A stretch of 64,000 nt of DNA. It comes from Litoditis marina. Taxonomy: Eukaryota > Nematoda > Chromadorea > Rhabditida > Rhabditidae. The stretch spans positions 50,547,902-50,611,901 of the forward strand of contig OZ038433.1 of NCBI GenBank assembly GCA_964036275.1, given 5' to 3'. A program made the translations under genes and the position numbers. The notes under the pieces are model-generated. The model searched no databases. It saw nothing but the letters and a program-made list of their open reading frames with translations, and had not been told where the DNA came from. This document shows, one piece after another, positions 31,016-43,208 of this stretch; positions within the stretch are counted from its first letter, which is position 1, and each line of letters starts with the position of its first letter.

Positions 31016-31353
31016 TTTGAAGTCGTTTTATCCAGTTCGTTTGGCGCCAATCATCCGCACGATTGTACTCTTGTTGTCCGCAGAAACGGAAAAAAGATAA
31101 GATTGCAATTTGAAGGAATACCTGAAACATTTGCGTAAACTAGCACCTAGCCGATCAATCATTGCGCAAGTCAACAAAAAATGACTGATAACCATTTCAA
31201 TGATTTTGCCATCGTGAAACCGTTCAACGGGCATTTCCAACATACAGTTGCAATCGCGGGGAATTCACATGTTTATCATGCCATATAATGATAATAGTAA
31301 GTGCTATACAGTCAATCACTGTTGATAAAATGACTTTATTTGTATTTCTACAT

Positions 31354-32594
31354 CTAATACCCGGGAGCGGTTCTGGGTGGTGGGCAGTGGTCGCAAGATC
31401 CCTTCTCGCCATCCTTTCCGGGTGCCCCATCGGCTCCGTTTTCTCCGTCCTTGCCGGGTTCTCCGGCGTTTCCGGCATCTCCCTGAGGTCCGGGAGCTCC
31501 CGGTCTTCCGGCATGTCCGGGTCTTCCGTCCGATCCAGCCTCTCCCTGAGGTCCAGGCTCTCCGGGCTGTCCAGGCTGTCCAGCAGGCGAAGGAAGAGTG
31601 CGCACCTAAACGAATTACCATTTATGGATGAATGTCACGAATGTTTCAACTGATTAGTCAGTTGAGAGTGAGACTCACTTGTCCGGGTGTTCCGGGTCTT
31701 CCGGATTCTCCGTCAGATCCGGGCTGTCCGGGAGGTCCTCCTGGTCCGGGAGGTCCACGGGGTCCTGGTCGGCCACTTGGTCCGGGCTGAAATCAGTTTA
31801 GTTTAAGTAGGACGATGATATGGTCCAATCTCAACGCTTCCGTCCTTTAAACTCCAATACATTTCTCAATTGCAGTTTAAAGGACCGTTGACACGGGATT
31901 GGTCCACATAATCGTACCCCTCTAAAAACAATCGTTATTCAAAAACATAGTGTTTTCCATCCTAATTCACTAGTAACTCACTTCTCCGGCTCCACCGACA
32001 GGTCCGGCAGGTCCCTTTCTTCCGGGAAGTCCGGGAGGTCCGGCGGGAGCAGCGGGGCACTCGAAGCAGAAGTCGTCATAGGTTGGCTTGGCGTGTTGGT
32101 CGACGGCATCTTCTCCGGGAGAACCGGGAGTTCCGTTCTGACCGTCTTGTCCGGGTTCTCCGTCCTGACCGGGAACTCCGGCTGGACCAGCCTCTCCGAT
32201 TCCGCAAGAACAGCATTGTTCCGCCGCCTGACGCTTTCCGCGACCCGAAGCCTCCGCGTGGATTGAGTCCAGCTAAAAACATAATTCTACTCGAATGTTT
32301 CACAAAAACACTCGTTCATCTTTTACATTAAGTTACATTAAAAAAATTCTCTATTAAAAACTTCACTCCAATGTTTCAGCTCACCTTGGTGAATTCGCCT
32401 CTCATTCCGTTGTTTCTGAGACGACAGAAGTTGATTTCTTCCTGCAGTCCCGACTGTACATTGTGCATGTGCATGCACAACATAGGTACAGCCACAATTG
32501 CCACCAAAGTCGCGATTGTCGATGACGCGACCCCGAAAAACGCGAATTTCTTCGCCATCTCAGCGTCAGCGAATTTCTTCAGCTCCTCAGTCAT
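31354..32594 (-). CDS. Cuticle collagen B, 286 aa
   Basis: Secreted cuticle collagen. Exons on minus: 32594-32385 (210), 32272-31982 (291), 31786-31679 (108), 31605-31354 (252), all phase 0. Exon 1 encodes the N domain with hydrophobic anchor [19 protein letters not shown] and ends GEFTK. Exon 2 begins [15 protein letters not shown] (likely RGKR cleavage site), then [10 protein letters not shown], Gly-X-Y, and [10 protein letters not shown]. Exon 3 is pure Gly-X-Y. Exon 4 begins [12 protein letters not shown] and ends [15 protein letters not shown]. Reads KPTYDD where C, E and F have KPTIDD; D also has Tyr. AATAAA at 31340-31335 gives a very short 3' UTR. A TTAA MITE sits in intron 2. Its promoter and intron 1 match those of collagen E. 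Confidence 0.95.
31802..31926. mobile_element. Palindromic MITE in collagen B intron 2, copy 5
   Basis: GTAGGACGATGATATGGTCC left and GGTCCACATAATCGTAC right, flanked by TTTAAG and CTAAAA remnants. Absent from intron 2 of collagens C-F, so it arrived after the genes duplicated or was removed by conversion. Confidence 0.8.
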
Positions 32595-32798
32595 GGCCCT
32601 AGAAGTTATAAAAAAATTTTGGGAGGTTCTGGAGGCTTTCACGTTGCAATCATACGTTTATCACTTCAATTTTCATCTCGCTCTATAATTCATAAATGAA
32701 AATAGGTTTCTACTAAAACTATTGTATGTTCTGCAATAAGTAACTGAGGCGAGATATCTCGTTCATACATCCCCCCTGGATGAGTCAACAAAAAACAC

Positions 32799-32813
32799 TA
32801 TATATAAAGACGG
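32799..32813 (-). promoter_or_regulatory. TATA-rich block upstream of collagen B
   Basis: Minus reads CTTTATATATAGTG about 210 bp before the ATG; the same block stands before collagen E at 57091-57105. Possible proximal promoter, alternative to the one at 33256-33309. Confidence 0.4.
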
Positions 32814-33255
32814 TAATTGAATGTGAATCTTAAACTCTGTCGAACGAAAACGATTCAGCGTTCGCTAGAAGATGTTCCCGCGTCCGAGTGTTTCCGTCAA
32901 TGCTTATATAGTACTCAAATTCAAGTGTTGGGATTTTGGTAAATAGAACATTTGTAATAAGGAAGAGACTGTGTTTCGGTTTCTTGTGGAAACGTTCGTA
33001 TACCTGCCTAGATATTTTTGCATTCATTTATACTCCTGCAGCCATTTGAAATTGGAAAAAAGCCATCTGATTGAAAACTAATTGAAATAATTAATCAGAG
33101 AGTAGAAAATACATAAAGTCATGAGAATTTCAAGTGAAATAGTCTACAAAGTTATTGATGAAACGAATTGGGGCCACACATGAGTCCACGTAGGACTGAT
33201 CAAGACTATAAAAGTAATTTAAGCTTGTGAATTGTATGAGAATTGCCATTCTTCT

Positions 33256-33309
33256 CTCCTTTTATATTGTGCAGTAGTGTGACTATTCGAGAAAAACCTG
33301 GTCACACCA
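33256..33309 (-). promoter_or_regulatory. Conserved collagen promoter palindrome plus TATA box (B)
   Basis: On minus: GGTGTGACCAGGTTTTTCTC, then GAATAGTCACAC, then AATATAAAAGGAG. The TGTGAC...GTCACA dyad is about 10 bp upstream of the TATA-like box, the same arrangement as before collagens D, E and F. Confidence 0.65.
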
Positions 33310-34482
33310 ACTGTACTAACTGCAATTGATTTTGAAAAGTATGTTGTATGTGACCAAAATCACACATCAAGAGTGGAATAGTTTCCAAATTAACTCATAG
33401 GCACATATATGCAGTGAGGGTAGAGAACGGTTTATGAAAGTTGTAGTGTTGTGAAACTCTCCAGGTTAAAAAAAAACAAACAACAATTTTATTGTCACTT
33501 CGCCAAAGTCTACCTAGGAGAGGGAAAGACCATACTAACTCATGTTGTACACAGTACGTACGGATATCCTACCGAGTGAAACTAAACTCAACCACTTTAT
33601 CCGTTTGATGTTCAAACTTGAACGAAATCGGGTATTCGTGGGTTCATCGAAAAATACCACTTGAGTGGTAAAACAAAAAAACCTACAATATTTCACGATA
33701 CTGTTATCTATGTAATTATGTACTACGTTGTCAGCTGCCCTCATTAACTTTGACTTATCACGTAAATTATAGATACTGTATGTTTTTCGTTTTAGATCTG
33801 GCACTATAGTCAATTCAATTCGGTTTTCCAAGACAACAACGAGACTAACTTCTAACTCGCGATTCTTATGATGTCGATTCGAATGTTTGTCATAAATATG
33901 TAACCATAAATATGAATATCGAGATGTTTTCCAAGCGAATCACTTATTGCATAAAAAACTTATCACCCACTGTTTCCAGACTGACAAGGAACCATTAATA
34001 AAAACATGGTTTTCAGCCTCAATATCAATTTCAGGTTAAAAGTGGATCAAATGTTAGTACTCATGCACTTTCTTATGGAAAAACTGCTCAATGATTTGCA
34101 TTTTTCTGGCCTTCAGGAGGTGTCGATCGTTCCCACCCCAAAGTGCGGTTCTTTAACACTCTACCGAAACATTTGCACGCAGGAGAGTGAAAAACTCTTT
34201 TTACTGGAACTTCCTCTTCACTTCACAAGAAAGTTCGATACCATCCAGCAAATATATCTTAGAGAATACAAAGATATTTTTATTGTAAGTGATCTAACAT
34301 GGTAACGATTTTTAATGAGTTTTGGGTGAAGTTATAAACGAGTCAATCTAAACTCACTGGCAACTCGAGATATTACGCGTCACATTTCCAAAGTGACGGC
34401 TTACATTTTCAATTTCTACGTTGTTTTTCGACATGCAGGTTTTTTTCGACTTAGATATAGTGGGTGCCAAAGTCATAAATGT

Positions 34483-34562
34483 CTGTCTCTCGCCGGAATC
34501 GAACCTGCGAGCAAACAATTCGTAGCAGGGCTCTGACCACTGCACTTTTAGAGCACATAACC
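34483..34562 (-). repeat. tRNA-like sequence, possible SINE head or tRNA relic
   Basis: Minus carries a B-box GGTTCGATTCC (34505-34495) and an A-box-like GTGGTCAGAGC (34540-34530) at tRNA-like spacing. GCTC/GAGC could form a D stem and the T arm is nearly paired, but no complementary 5' acceptor strand or good anticodon stem is visible. Confidence 0.4.
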
Positions 34563-34924
34563 GCCTTGCTTTGGAATCGAAGACGTGTGTGTGTGTACAC
34601 AGCGAAAAGTGAGATATACACTACCCTCTTGCCTTTCCATTTGCAAAGACTATAGGGTTGTTCGTACGTGCGCCATTCCTTGATTTTCATGAGGTTTTCG
34701 AAAGAAAAAGTATTGATTAATATGGAGAACTTCAGTTCATCTCTCACACAAGACATTACAATGCAAGTAAGCTGAGTCAGATTGATTTACAACATGTATT
34801 CGGAGAAACATAAGAGGTAGACGTCCAATACTCTCCAAACATGTACTCTGTATAAGTAATAAGAATAAAAATAATAATAATAACTCTGTATAAATAACGT
34901 TCTGCTTCTTCACTTCGTACAATA

Positions 34925-34958
34925 GTGACTAGACGCCTGCGGCGTCTAGCAGTTGTAA
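34925..34958. repeat. Hairpin boundary motif, copy 1
   Basis: Perfect stem CTAGACGCC / GGCGTCTAG with loop TGC, followed by CAGTTGTAAATC. An identical copy is at 41408-41441. It marks the left edge of the satellite block. Confidence 0.7.
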
Positions 34959-35089
34959 ATCTTGTATATTACTTGTAAAAATCTGTATAAAACGATACTA
35001 AACATGACTATTTTCCGTTATACCAAGCCCGTGCCATGGGTTTGCGAAAAATTGGCTTTTTGCCATGGTTGCGGCCTGGCAATATATGT

Positions 35090-35925
35090 CATTCGGCATG
35101 CTCTTACACCTTCGTTTTCCAGGTTTTGTACGTTCACACCCAATTTGAAATATTTCTGTCGCGTCGCGTGCACACGCGCGTGGTTTGTGGAAATGTATGA
35201 TTATCTTTAGCATGAGCAGGTACAATTACATTCGTTTGCCAAATTTCGTACTGTACAACCTACTTTGAAATTTTTCTGTCGCGTCGCGTGCACGCGCGTA
35301 TGGTTTGTTAAAATGTATGATTTTCTTTGGCATGAGCAGGTACAATCACATTCGTTTGCCAATTTTCGTACTGTACAACCTACTTTGAAATTTTTCTGTC
35401 GCGTCGCGTGCACGCGCGCGCGTCTTTTCAGAATTTGTGGTTGTGTTTTGCATGAGCAGGTACAATTGCATTTGTTTGCCAGTTTTCGTACAATAAAACC
35501 TAATTTGAAACTTTTTGGTCGCGTCGCTTGCACGCGCGCGCGTTTTGTTGAAATATATAGTTGTGCTTAGCATGAGCAGGTACAATCACAGTCTTTTGCC
35601 AATTTTGGTACTGTAGAACCTACTTTGAAATTTTTGTCGCGTCGCGTGCACGCGCGCACGTTTTGTTGAAATATATAGTTGTGCTTAGCATGAGCAGGTA
35701 CAATTACATTCGTTTGCCAATGTTCGTATTGTAAAACATAATTTGAATTTTTTGTCGCATTGCGTGCACGCGCGCGCGTTGTGGAATAATTCATAATTGT
35801 GTTCAGCATGAGCAAATACGATTACATTCGTTTGCCAATTTTTGTACTGTTAATCCTAATCTGAACATTTTTCACCGCGTCGCCTTCACGCGCGCGCGTT
35901 TCATTAATTAGTACATTCTGCATCC
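35090..35925. repeat. Left 118-120 bp satellite array
   Basis: About seven diverged tandem copies, periods 120 then 118. Each has GCATGAGCAGGTACAATTAC, CGTTTGCCAA, TTTGAAATTTTT, GTCGCGTCGCGTGCACGCGC and a T-rich tail. The CG-alternating part is constant while the rest drifts. Confidence 0.9.
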
Positions 35926-35969
35926 CTGTTAAATTTTAATTGATATGAAAAACATCATCGGAAAACGTT

Positions 35970-38900
35970 CAATATGAAGCGAACTCATGTAGTTGTAAGG
36001 CCTGTGAAAAAAATTTCACGTAGTTGTAAGGCCTGCGAAAAATGTTCACGTAGTTGTAAGGCCTGCGAACTTATGTTATCCTGCAAAAAATGTTCACGTA
36101 ATTGTAAGGCCTGCGAACTTATGTTATCCTGCAAAAAATGTTCACGTAGTTGTAAGGCCTGCGAAAAATGTTCACGTAGTTGTAAGGCCTGCGAACTTAT
36201 GTTATCCTGCGACAAATGTTCACGTAGTTGTAAGGCCTGCGAAAAATGTCCACGTAGTTGTAAGGCCTGCGAAAAATGTTCACGTAGTTATAAGGCCTGC
36301 CAACCTATGTTAACCTGCGAAAAATGTTCACGTAGTTGTAAGGCCTGCCAACCTATGTTATCCTGCGAAAAATGTTCACGTAGTTGTAAAGCTCGCGAAC
36401 CTATGTTATCTTGCGAAAAATGTTTACGTAGTTGTAAGGCCTGCGACAAATGTTCACGTAGTTGTAAGGCCTGCGAAAAATGTCCACGTAGTTGTAAGGC
36501 CTGTGAAAAATGTTTACGTAGTTATAAGGCCTGGCAACCTATGTTAAAAATTGTTTACGTAGCTGTGAGGCTTGCCAACGTATGTTATCCTGCGAAAAAT
36601 GTTCACGTAGTTGTAAGGCCTGCGAACCTATGTTATCCTGCAAAAAATGTTCACGTAGTTGTAAGGTCTGCGAAAAACGTTCACGTAGTTCTAAGGTCTG
36701 CGAAAAACGTTCACGTTGTTGTAAGGCCTGCGAAAAAATTTCACGTAGTTGTAAAGCTTGCGAACCTATGTTATCTTGCGAAAATTGTTTACGTATTTGT
36801 AAGGCCTGCGAAAAATGTTCACATTGTTGTAAGGCCTGCGAAAAATGTTCACGTAGCTGTGAGGCTTGCCAACGTATGTTATCCTGCGAAAAATGTCCAC
36901 GTAGTTGTAAGGCCTGCGAAAAATGTTTACGTAGTTATAAGGCCTGCCAACCTATGTTAAAAATTGTTTACGTAGCTGTGAGGCTTGCCAACGTATGTTA
37001 TCCTGCGAAAAATGTTCACGTAGTTGTAAGGCCTGCGAAAAATGTTCACATTGTTGTAAGGCCTGCGAAAAATGTTCACGTAGCTGTGAGGCTTGCCAAC
37101 GTATGTTATCCTGCGAAAAATGTCCACGTAGTTGTAAGGCCTGCGAAAAATGTTTACGTAGTTATAAGGCCTGCCAACCTATGTTGAAAATTGTTTACGT
37201 AGCTGTGAGGCTTGCCAACGTATGTTATCCTGCGAAAAATGTTCACGTAGTTGTAAGGCCTGCGAACCTATGTTATCCTGCAAAAAATGTTCACGTAGTT
37301 GTAAGGTCTGCGAAAAACGTTCACGTAGTTCTAAGGTCTGCGAAAAACGTTCACGTTGTTGTAAGGCCTGCGAAAAAATTTCACGTAGTTGTCAAGCTTG
37401 CGAACCTATGTTATCTTGCGAAAATTGTTTACGTATTTGTAAGGCCTGCGAAAAATGTTCACATTGTTGTAAGGCCTGCGAAAAATGTTCACGTAGCTGT
37501 GAGGCTTGCCAACGTATGTTATCCTGCGAAAAATGTCCACGTAGTTGTAAGGCCTGCGAAAAATGTTTACGTAGTTATAAGGCCTGCCAACCTATGTTAA
37601 AAATTGTTTACGTAGCTGTGAGGCTTGCCAACGTATGTTATCCTGCGAAAAATGTTCACGTAGTTGTAAGGCCTGCGAACCTATGTTATCCTGCAAAAAA
37701 TGTTCACGTAGTTGTAAGGTCTGCGAAAAACGTTCACGTAGTTCTAAGGTCTGCGAAAAACGTTCACGTTGTTGTAAGGGCTGCGAAAAAATTTCACGTA
37801 GTTGTCAAGCTTGCGAACCTATGTTATCTTGCGAAAATTGTTTACGTATTTGTAAGGCCTGCGAAAAATGTTCACATTGTTGTAAGGCCTGCGAAAAATG
37901 TTCACGTAGCTGTGAGGCTTGCCAACGTATGTTATCCTGCGAAAAATGTTCACGTAGTTGTAAGGCCTGCGAACCTATGTTATCCTGCAAAAAATGTTCA
38001 CGTAGTTGTAAGGTCTGCGAAAAAGGTTCACGTAGTTCTAAGGTCTGCAAAAAAGGTTCACGTTGTTGTAAGGCCTGCGAAAAAATTTCACGTAGTCGTA
38101 AAGCTTGCGAACCTATGTTATCTTGCGCAAAATGTTTACGTAGTTGTAAGGCCTGCGACAAATGTTCACGTAGTTGTAAGGCCTGCGAAAAATGTCCACG
38201 TAGTTGTAAGGCCTGCGAAAAATGTTTACGTAGTTATAAGGCCTACCAACCTATGTTAAAAATTGTTTACGTAGCTGTGAGGCTTGCCAACGTATGTTAT
38301 CCTGCGAAAAATGTTCACGTAGTTGTAAGGCCTGCGAACCTATGTTATCCTGCAAAAAATGTTCACGTAGTTGTAAGGTCTGCGAAAAACGTTCACGTAG
38401 TTCTAAGGTCTGCGAAAAACGTTCACGTTGTTGTAAGGCCTGCGAAAAAATTTCACGTAGTTGTAAAGCTTGCGAACCTATGTTATCTTGCGAAAATTGT
38501 TTACGTATTTGTAAGGCCTGCGAAAAATGTTCACATTGTTGTAAGGCCTGCGAAAAATGTTCACGTAGCTGTGAGGCTTGCCAACGTATGTTATCCTGCG
38601 AAAAATGTTCACGTAGTTGTAAGGCCTGCGAACCTATGTTATCCTGCAAAAAATGTTCACGTAGTTGTAAGGCCTGCGAACCTATGTTATCCTGCAAAAA
38701 ATGTTCACGTAGTTGTAAGGTCTGCGAAAAAGGTTCACGTAGTTCTAAGGTCTGCGAAAAAGGTTCACGTTGTTGTAAGGCCTGCGAAAAAAATTCACGT
38801 AGTCGTAAAGCTTGCGAACCTATGTTATCTTGCGCAAAATGTTTACGTATTTGTAAGGCCTGCGAAAAATGTTCACATTGTTGTAAGGCCTGCGAAAAAT

Positions 38901-40255
38901 GTTCACGTAGCTGTGAGGCTTGCCAACGTATGTTATCCTGCAAAAAATGTTCACGTAGTTGTAAGGCCTGCGAACCTATGTTATCCTGCAAAAAATGTTC
39001 ACGTAGTTGTAAGGCCTGCGAACCTATGTTATCCTGCAAAAAATGTTCACGTAGTTGTAAGGTCTGCGAAAAAGGTTCACGTAGTTCTAAGGTCTGCGAA
39101 AAAGGTTCACGTTGTTGTAAGGCCTGCGAAAAAAATTCACGTAGTCGTAAAGCTTGCGAACCTATGTTATCTTGCGCAAAATGTTTACGTATTTGTAAGG
39201 CCTGCGAAAAATGTTCACATTGTTGTAAGGCCTGCGAAAAATGTTCACGTAGTTGTAAGGCCTGCGAACTTATGTTATCCTGCGAAAAATGTTCACGTTG
39301 TCGTAAGGCCTGCGAAAAAATTTCACGTAGTTGTAAAGCTTGCGAACCTATGTTATCTTGCGAAAATTGTTTACGTATTTGTAAGGCCTGCGAAAAATGT
39401 TCACATTGTTCACGTAGTTGTAAGGCTTGCGAACCTATGTTATCCTGCAAAAAATGTTCACGTAGTTGTAAGGTCTGCGAAAAAGGTTCACGTAGTTCTA
39501 AGGTCTGCGAAAAAGGTTCACGTTGTTGTAAGGCCTGCGAAAAAAATTCACGTAGTCGTAAAGCTTGCGAACCTATGTTATCTTGCGCAAAATGTTTACG
39601 TATTTGTAAGGCCTGCGAAAAATGTTCACATTGTTGTAAGGCCTGCGAAAAATGTTCACGTAGCTGTGAGGCTTGCCAACGTATGTTATCCTGCGAAAAA
39701 TGTTCACGTAGTTGTAAGGCCTGCGAACCTATGTTATCCTGCAAAAAATGTTCACGTAGTTGTAAGGTCTGCGAAAAAGGTTCACGTAGTTCTAAGGTCT
39801 GCGAAAAAGGTTCACGTTGTTGTAAGGCCTGCGAAAAAAATTCACGTAGTCGTAAAGCTTGCGAACCTATGTTATCTTGCGCAAAATGTTTACGTATTTG
39901 TAATGCCTGCGAAAAATGTTCACATTGTTGTAAGGCCTGCGAAAAATGTTCACGTAGTTGTAAGGCCTGCGAACTTATGTTATCCTGCGAAAAATGTTCA
40001 CGTAGTTGTAAGGCTTGCGAACCTATGTTATCTTGCGAAAAACATTCACGTAGTTGTAAGGCCTGCGAAAAATGTTCACGTAGTTGTGAGGTGTGTAAGG
40101 CCTGCAAAAGATGTTCACGTAAGTGTCAGGCCTGCAAAAGATGTTCACGTAAGTGTGAGGCCTGCGACAGATGTTCACGTAACTGTAAGGCCTGCCAACG
40201 AGTGGTGTTCTGTGAAAAATATTCACCTAATTGTGAGACCGGCCGCCTTATTTCA
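35970..40255. repeat. 30 bp-based satellite array (CSRSCKACEK-coding if translated)
   Basis: Core unit TGTTCACGTAGTTGTAAGGC then CTGCGAAAAA (30 bp), with 45 bp variants that insert CCTATGTTATCCTGC. Higher-order repeats recur at about 413 and 227 bp (unit starts near 36546, 36960, 37187, 37600, 38262). Plus-strand frames of up to 874 and 670 codons and a minus frame of 618 codons are open because units are multiples of 3 and lack stops. One plus frame encodes Cys-rich C-x3-C-x2-C repeats. No signal peptide, intron structure or known domain is seen, so it is called satellite DNA, with coding left as a possibility. Confidence 0.85.
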
Positions 40256-42730
40256 TTGAATTCAACGCGTGCAAACTCACTGTTAATAAGTTTTACCTTT
40301 TTGTAAGGCCTGTCAACCAATTTTTTGCAATTCATTGTGCCAACGGCCTGTCGAATAAAAATTCGTGAGGCCAACCAATGTATATCGTTTATGACTTGTA
40401 AAACATCAGTTATCAATATACACAACAGATCAGTTGGGTTTTTTGTGTCGTACAAACCACGTATGTCGTACTTATTATAATTGATAATTACGCTGACCAC
40501 ATTGCCAATGGCACAGTAAACGCCAGCTATGCACGTCTACATTCGGTTACGCGCCTAGTTTTGACACATTTTAATAAACTTGTAATGTAGATATTGTCAT
40601 GAAATTTGACAGGGAGATACCTTACAGTTTTCTCTATCAGATAATATTTAACTTGTTGTATTTGAGTTGAAACTGTTTTGCGCAGTTCGGCCTCAACAAT
40701 AAGATACTAACATTTTTTGTGTCAACTTTTACGAGTGAAAAGTATTATTTTCTTTTTTGAAATCACTTTCTCAGTAATGTGCCGTAAAGTTTTTGATAAA
40801 ATGTTGGAAACGGACTGAACACGAGCATTATCCGTGAAAAATTGCGGCATTTTTCGTGAAAAATAACTTGCTACGCACGACTCAAACATCATAACGAAAG
40901 TTTGTTAACATTTTCAGAAAGAAGAAGTTTTCAGCAAGGTGGAGAAATAATATTTTAAGGATAAAGTCAGAATTGTCATGAGTTACGACTCAACTTACAC
41001 AGCGTGTCAAAATGGTGAAACGGGAAAATTTCAATACACGCTTAGTAACTTGAGAACTACAAGGTTTCAGAATTCAAAAGTTTTTCATTTGAAAGCGAAG
41101 ACCTTGTTACGTAGAAGTTCGTCAAATTATTTTGATATTAAACACGTTCTAATACTAATTTTTATAATCAAATAGAGCTGTGATTAGCGCGTCAAATACC
41201 ATGCTGACCTCAAAATAAAGTATAAGTCTTTCACCTGGAAATATAATTATGATATTAAGATAGATCTCTCAACGTAGATACGAATCAAAAAAAAGTGTTT
41301 CAAAAAATATTAATTTTGAAGCCTGTTATGTTCATTTGTTGTCATATTTCATCACCCGTCATGACACAAAGCCGTCACGACAAAAGGTGACAATTGCATT
41401 GTATATACGGGTGGGGACTAGACGCCTGCGGCGTCTAGCAGTTGTAAATCATATAGATCACTCAAAAATTTCATGAAAAATGATACCGAATAGGCCTATA
41501 TTGTGTTCCTCATAGTAAACAAATTGATTTGTGTCAACGGCATGCCAAAGAGCTTTACTTGAGTACAGAGCCTGTCACCAAATTTTCTTGTAACGCGTGC
41601 TGTCAACGAATTTCGCGTAGTTGCAAGGTCTGCGAACGTGTTATGTTGAAGTTAACGCGTGTGCACTTACTGCTAAAATGTTTTACGTTTTTGTAAGGCC
41701 TGCCCACGTATTTCATTGAATTTAAAACGTGCTAACTTACTGCTTAAATTTTAACGTTTTTCTGTAAAAACCTGCTCACGTATTTCGTTGAACTCAACAC
41801 GGGAATTATTGTACATGCACAGCCTGACAATGTGTTATTCCCTACAACAATATTTACATAGTTGTGAGGCCTGCCAACGTATGTTTTTCTACAATAACGT
41901 CCACGTAATTGTAAGGCCTACACATATGATCAAGTAATGGTAAGGCCTGCCAAAGTGTAGTGTTCTGCACAAAATGTTCACGTAAGTGTAATGACTGCCA
42001 AAATGTATGTTAGCCTGCAGAAAATGCTCACGTAATTGTTAGGCCTGCCAAAGTGTGGTGTTCTGCACAAAATGTTCCCGTAAGTACAACGACTGCCAAC
42101 GTATGTTAGTCTGCGAAAGATTTTCATGTATATGTAAGGCTTTGTATGATAGCCTGCAGAAAATGTTCACGTAAGTGTAAGGCCTACAAACATGTTCACG
42201 TAATTGTGAAACCTGCTAACGTATGTTCTCCTACAACAAATGTTTACATAGTCGTAAGGCTTGCCATCGTATGTTGTCCGAAAAATGTTCACGTAATCGT
42301 GAAACCTGCTAACGTATGTTGGCCTGCAAAAGATTTTCACGTAGCTGTAAGGCCTGCTTACGTATGTTTTTCTACAAAAACGTCACGTAGTTGTGAGGCC
42401 TACAAACATGTTCACGTAATTGTAAGGCCTGCTAACGTATATTGTTCTACAAAAACGTCTACGTAGTTGTAAGGCCTACACATACGTTCACGTAAATGTG
42501 AGACCTGCTAACGTAGGTTTTTACGAAAACGTCCACGTAATTGTAAGGCCTGCCAACGTATTTCGTTGAATTTAACACGTGTTAATCACTGCTAATATGT
42601 TTCACGTTTTTGTGAGGCCTGCCAACGTATTTCGTTGAATTTCAAACACGTGCCAACTTATTGCTAAAATGTTTCACGTTTTTGTAAGATCTGCAAACGT
42701 ATTTCGCTGAGGTATTAAAACATGCTTTAT
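40256..42730. repeat. Degenerate flank of the 30 bp satellite with embedded unique-like spacer
   Basis: Diverged GTTCACGTAA-GTGTAAGGCCTGCC-AACGTATGTT units continue at 40256-40400 and 41560-42720. The spacer 40480-41440 is homologous to 42800-43210 plus 45150-45670, so a second copy of this spacer lies to the right, interrupted by the insert at 43.2-45.1 kb. Confidence 0.7.
41408..41441. repeat. Hairpin boundary motif, copy 2
   Basis: Same stem CTAGACGCC / GGCGTCTAG and CAGTTGTAAATC tail as at 34925, preceded by GCATTGTATATACGGGTGGG. Similar GCATTGTATATAGGA lead sequences occur at about 47296 and 48128. Confidence 0.7.
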
Positions 42731-43208
42731 CGTTACAAGCTGTCAAACATTGCTGACTATGATCTGTGTTTTACATAGCAAGGATGTGGTCGTTATTATA
42801 ATTGCTAATTACGCTGCCCCATTTTGCCTATGGCACAGTAAACGCCAGCTATGCACACCTACATTTGGTTACGCCAAGTTTCACGATCTTGATGGACTCT
42901 TCATGAAGATAATTCCATCAAATTTTACAGAGACATACATGATAGTTTTTTCTATCAGATAATATTTTATTTGTTGTATTTGAGTCAAAACTGTTTGGTG
43001 CAGTCCGGCCTAAACAATGAGGTACTAACATTTTTCATATTGACTTTTACAAGGTATGAATATCATTCCCTTTTTTAAAAGTGAGTTCTGAGTTATATGC
43101 CGTTTATTTTATGGAAGAATGTTGAAAACTGACTGAATACGAGCATTTTTACTGAAAATTTGCGGCCTTTCTCGTGAAAAACAACTCGTTACGCACGACT
43201 CAATCATT

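Larger units (their letters stand above)
25696..31353. other. Long intergenic region collagen A - collagen B
   Basis: About 5.7 kb without a supportable gene. It contains the collagen A promoter region, a diverged repeat with ACATTCATCTGTG-AGAAGTC cores (near 26710, 27020, 27165, 27445), a small fold-back at 27933-28037, a TTAA MITE at 29572-29697 and a GA-rich tract at 30710-31015. Open frames at 28.1-28.75 kb lack any recognisable domain or splice support. Confidence 0.5.
32595..34924. other. Collagen B upstream region
   Basis: The proximal 700 bp (to about 33310) are conserved with the collagen E upstream region, inverted. Beyond that no gene is supported; a tRNA-like sequence lies at 34485-34560. 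Confidence 0.5.

Noticed and set aside
30705..31130. Ser/Leu-rich and Arg/Glu-rich open frames
   Set aside because: Product of the GA microsatellite.
35974..40306. Very long open frames (up to 874 codons plus, 618 codons minus) read as genes
   Set aside because: They lie in one tandem repeat whose units are multiples of 3 and lack stops in several frames at once; no start context, introns, signal peptide or domain supports one frame over the others.
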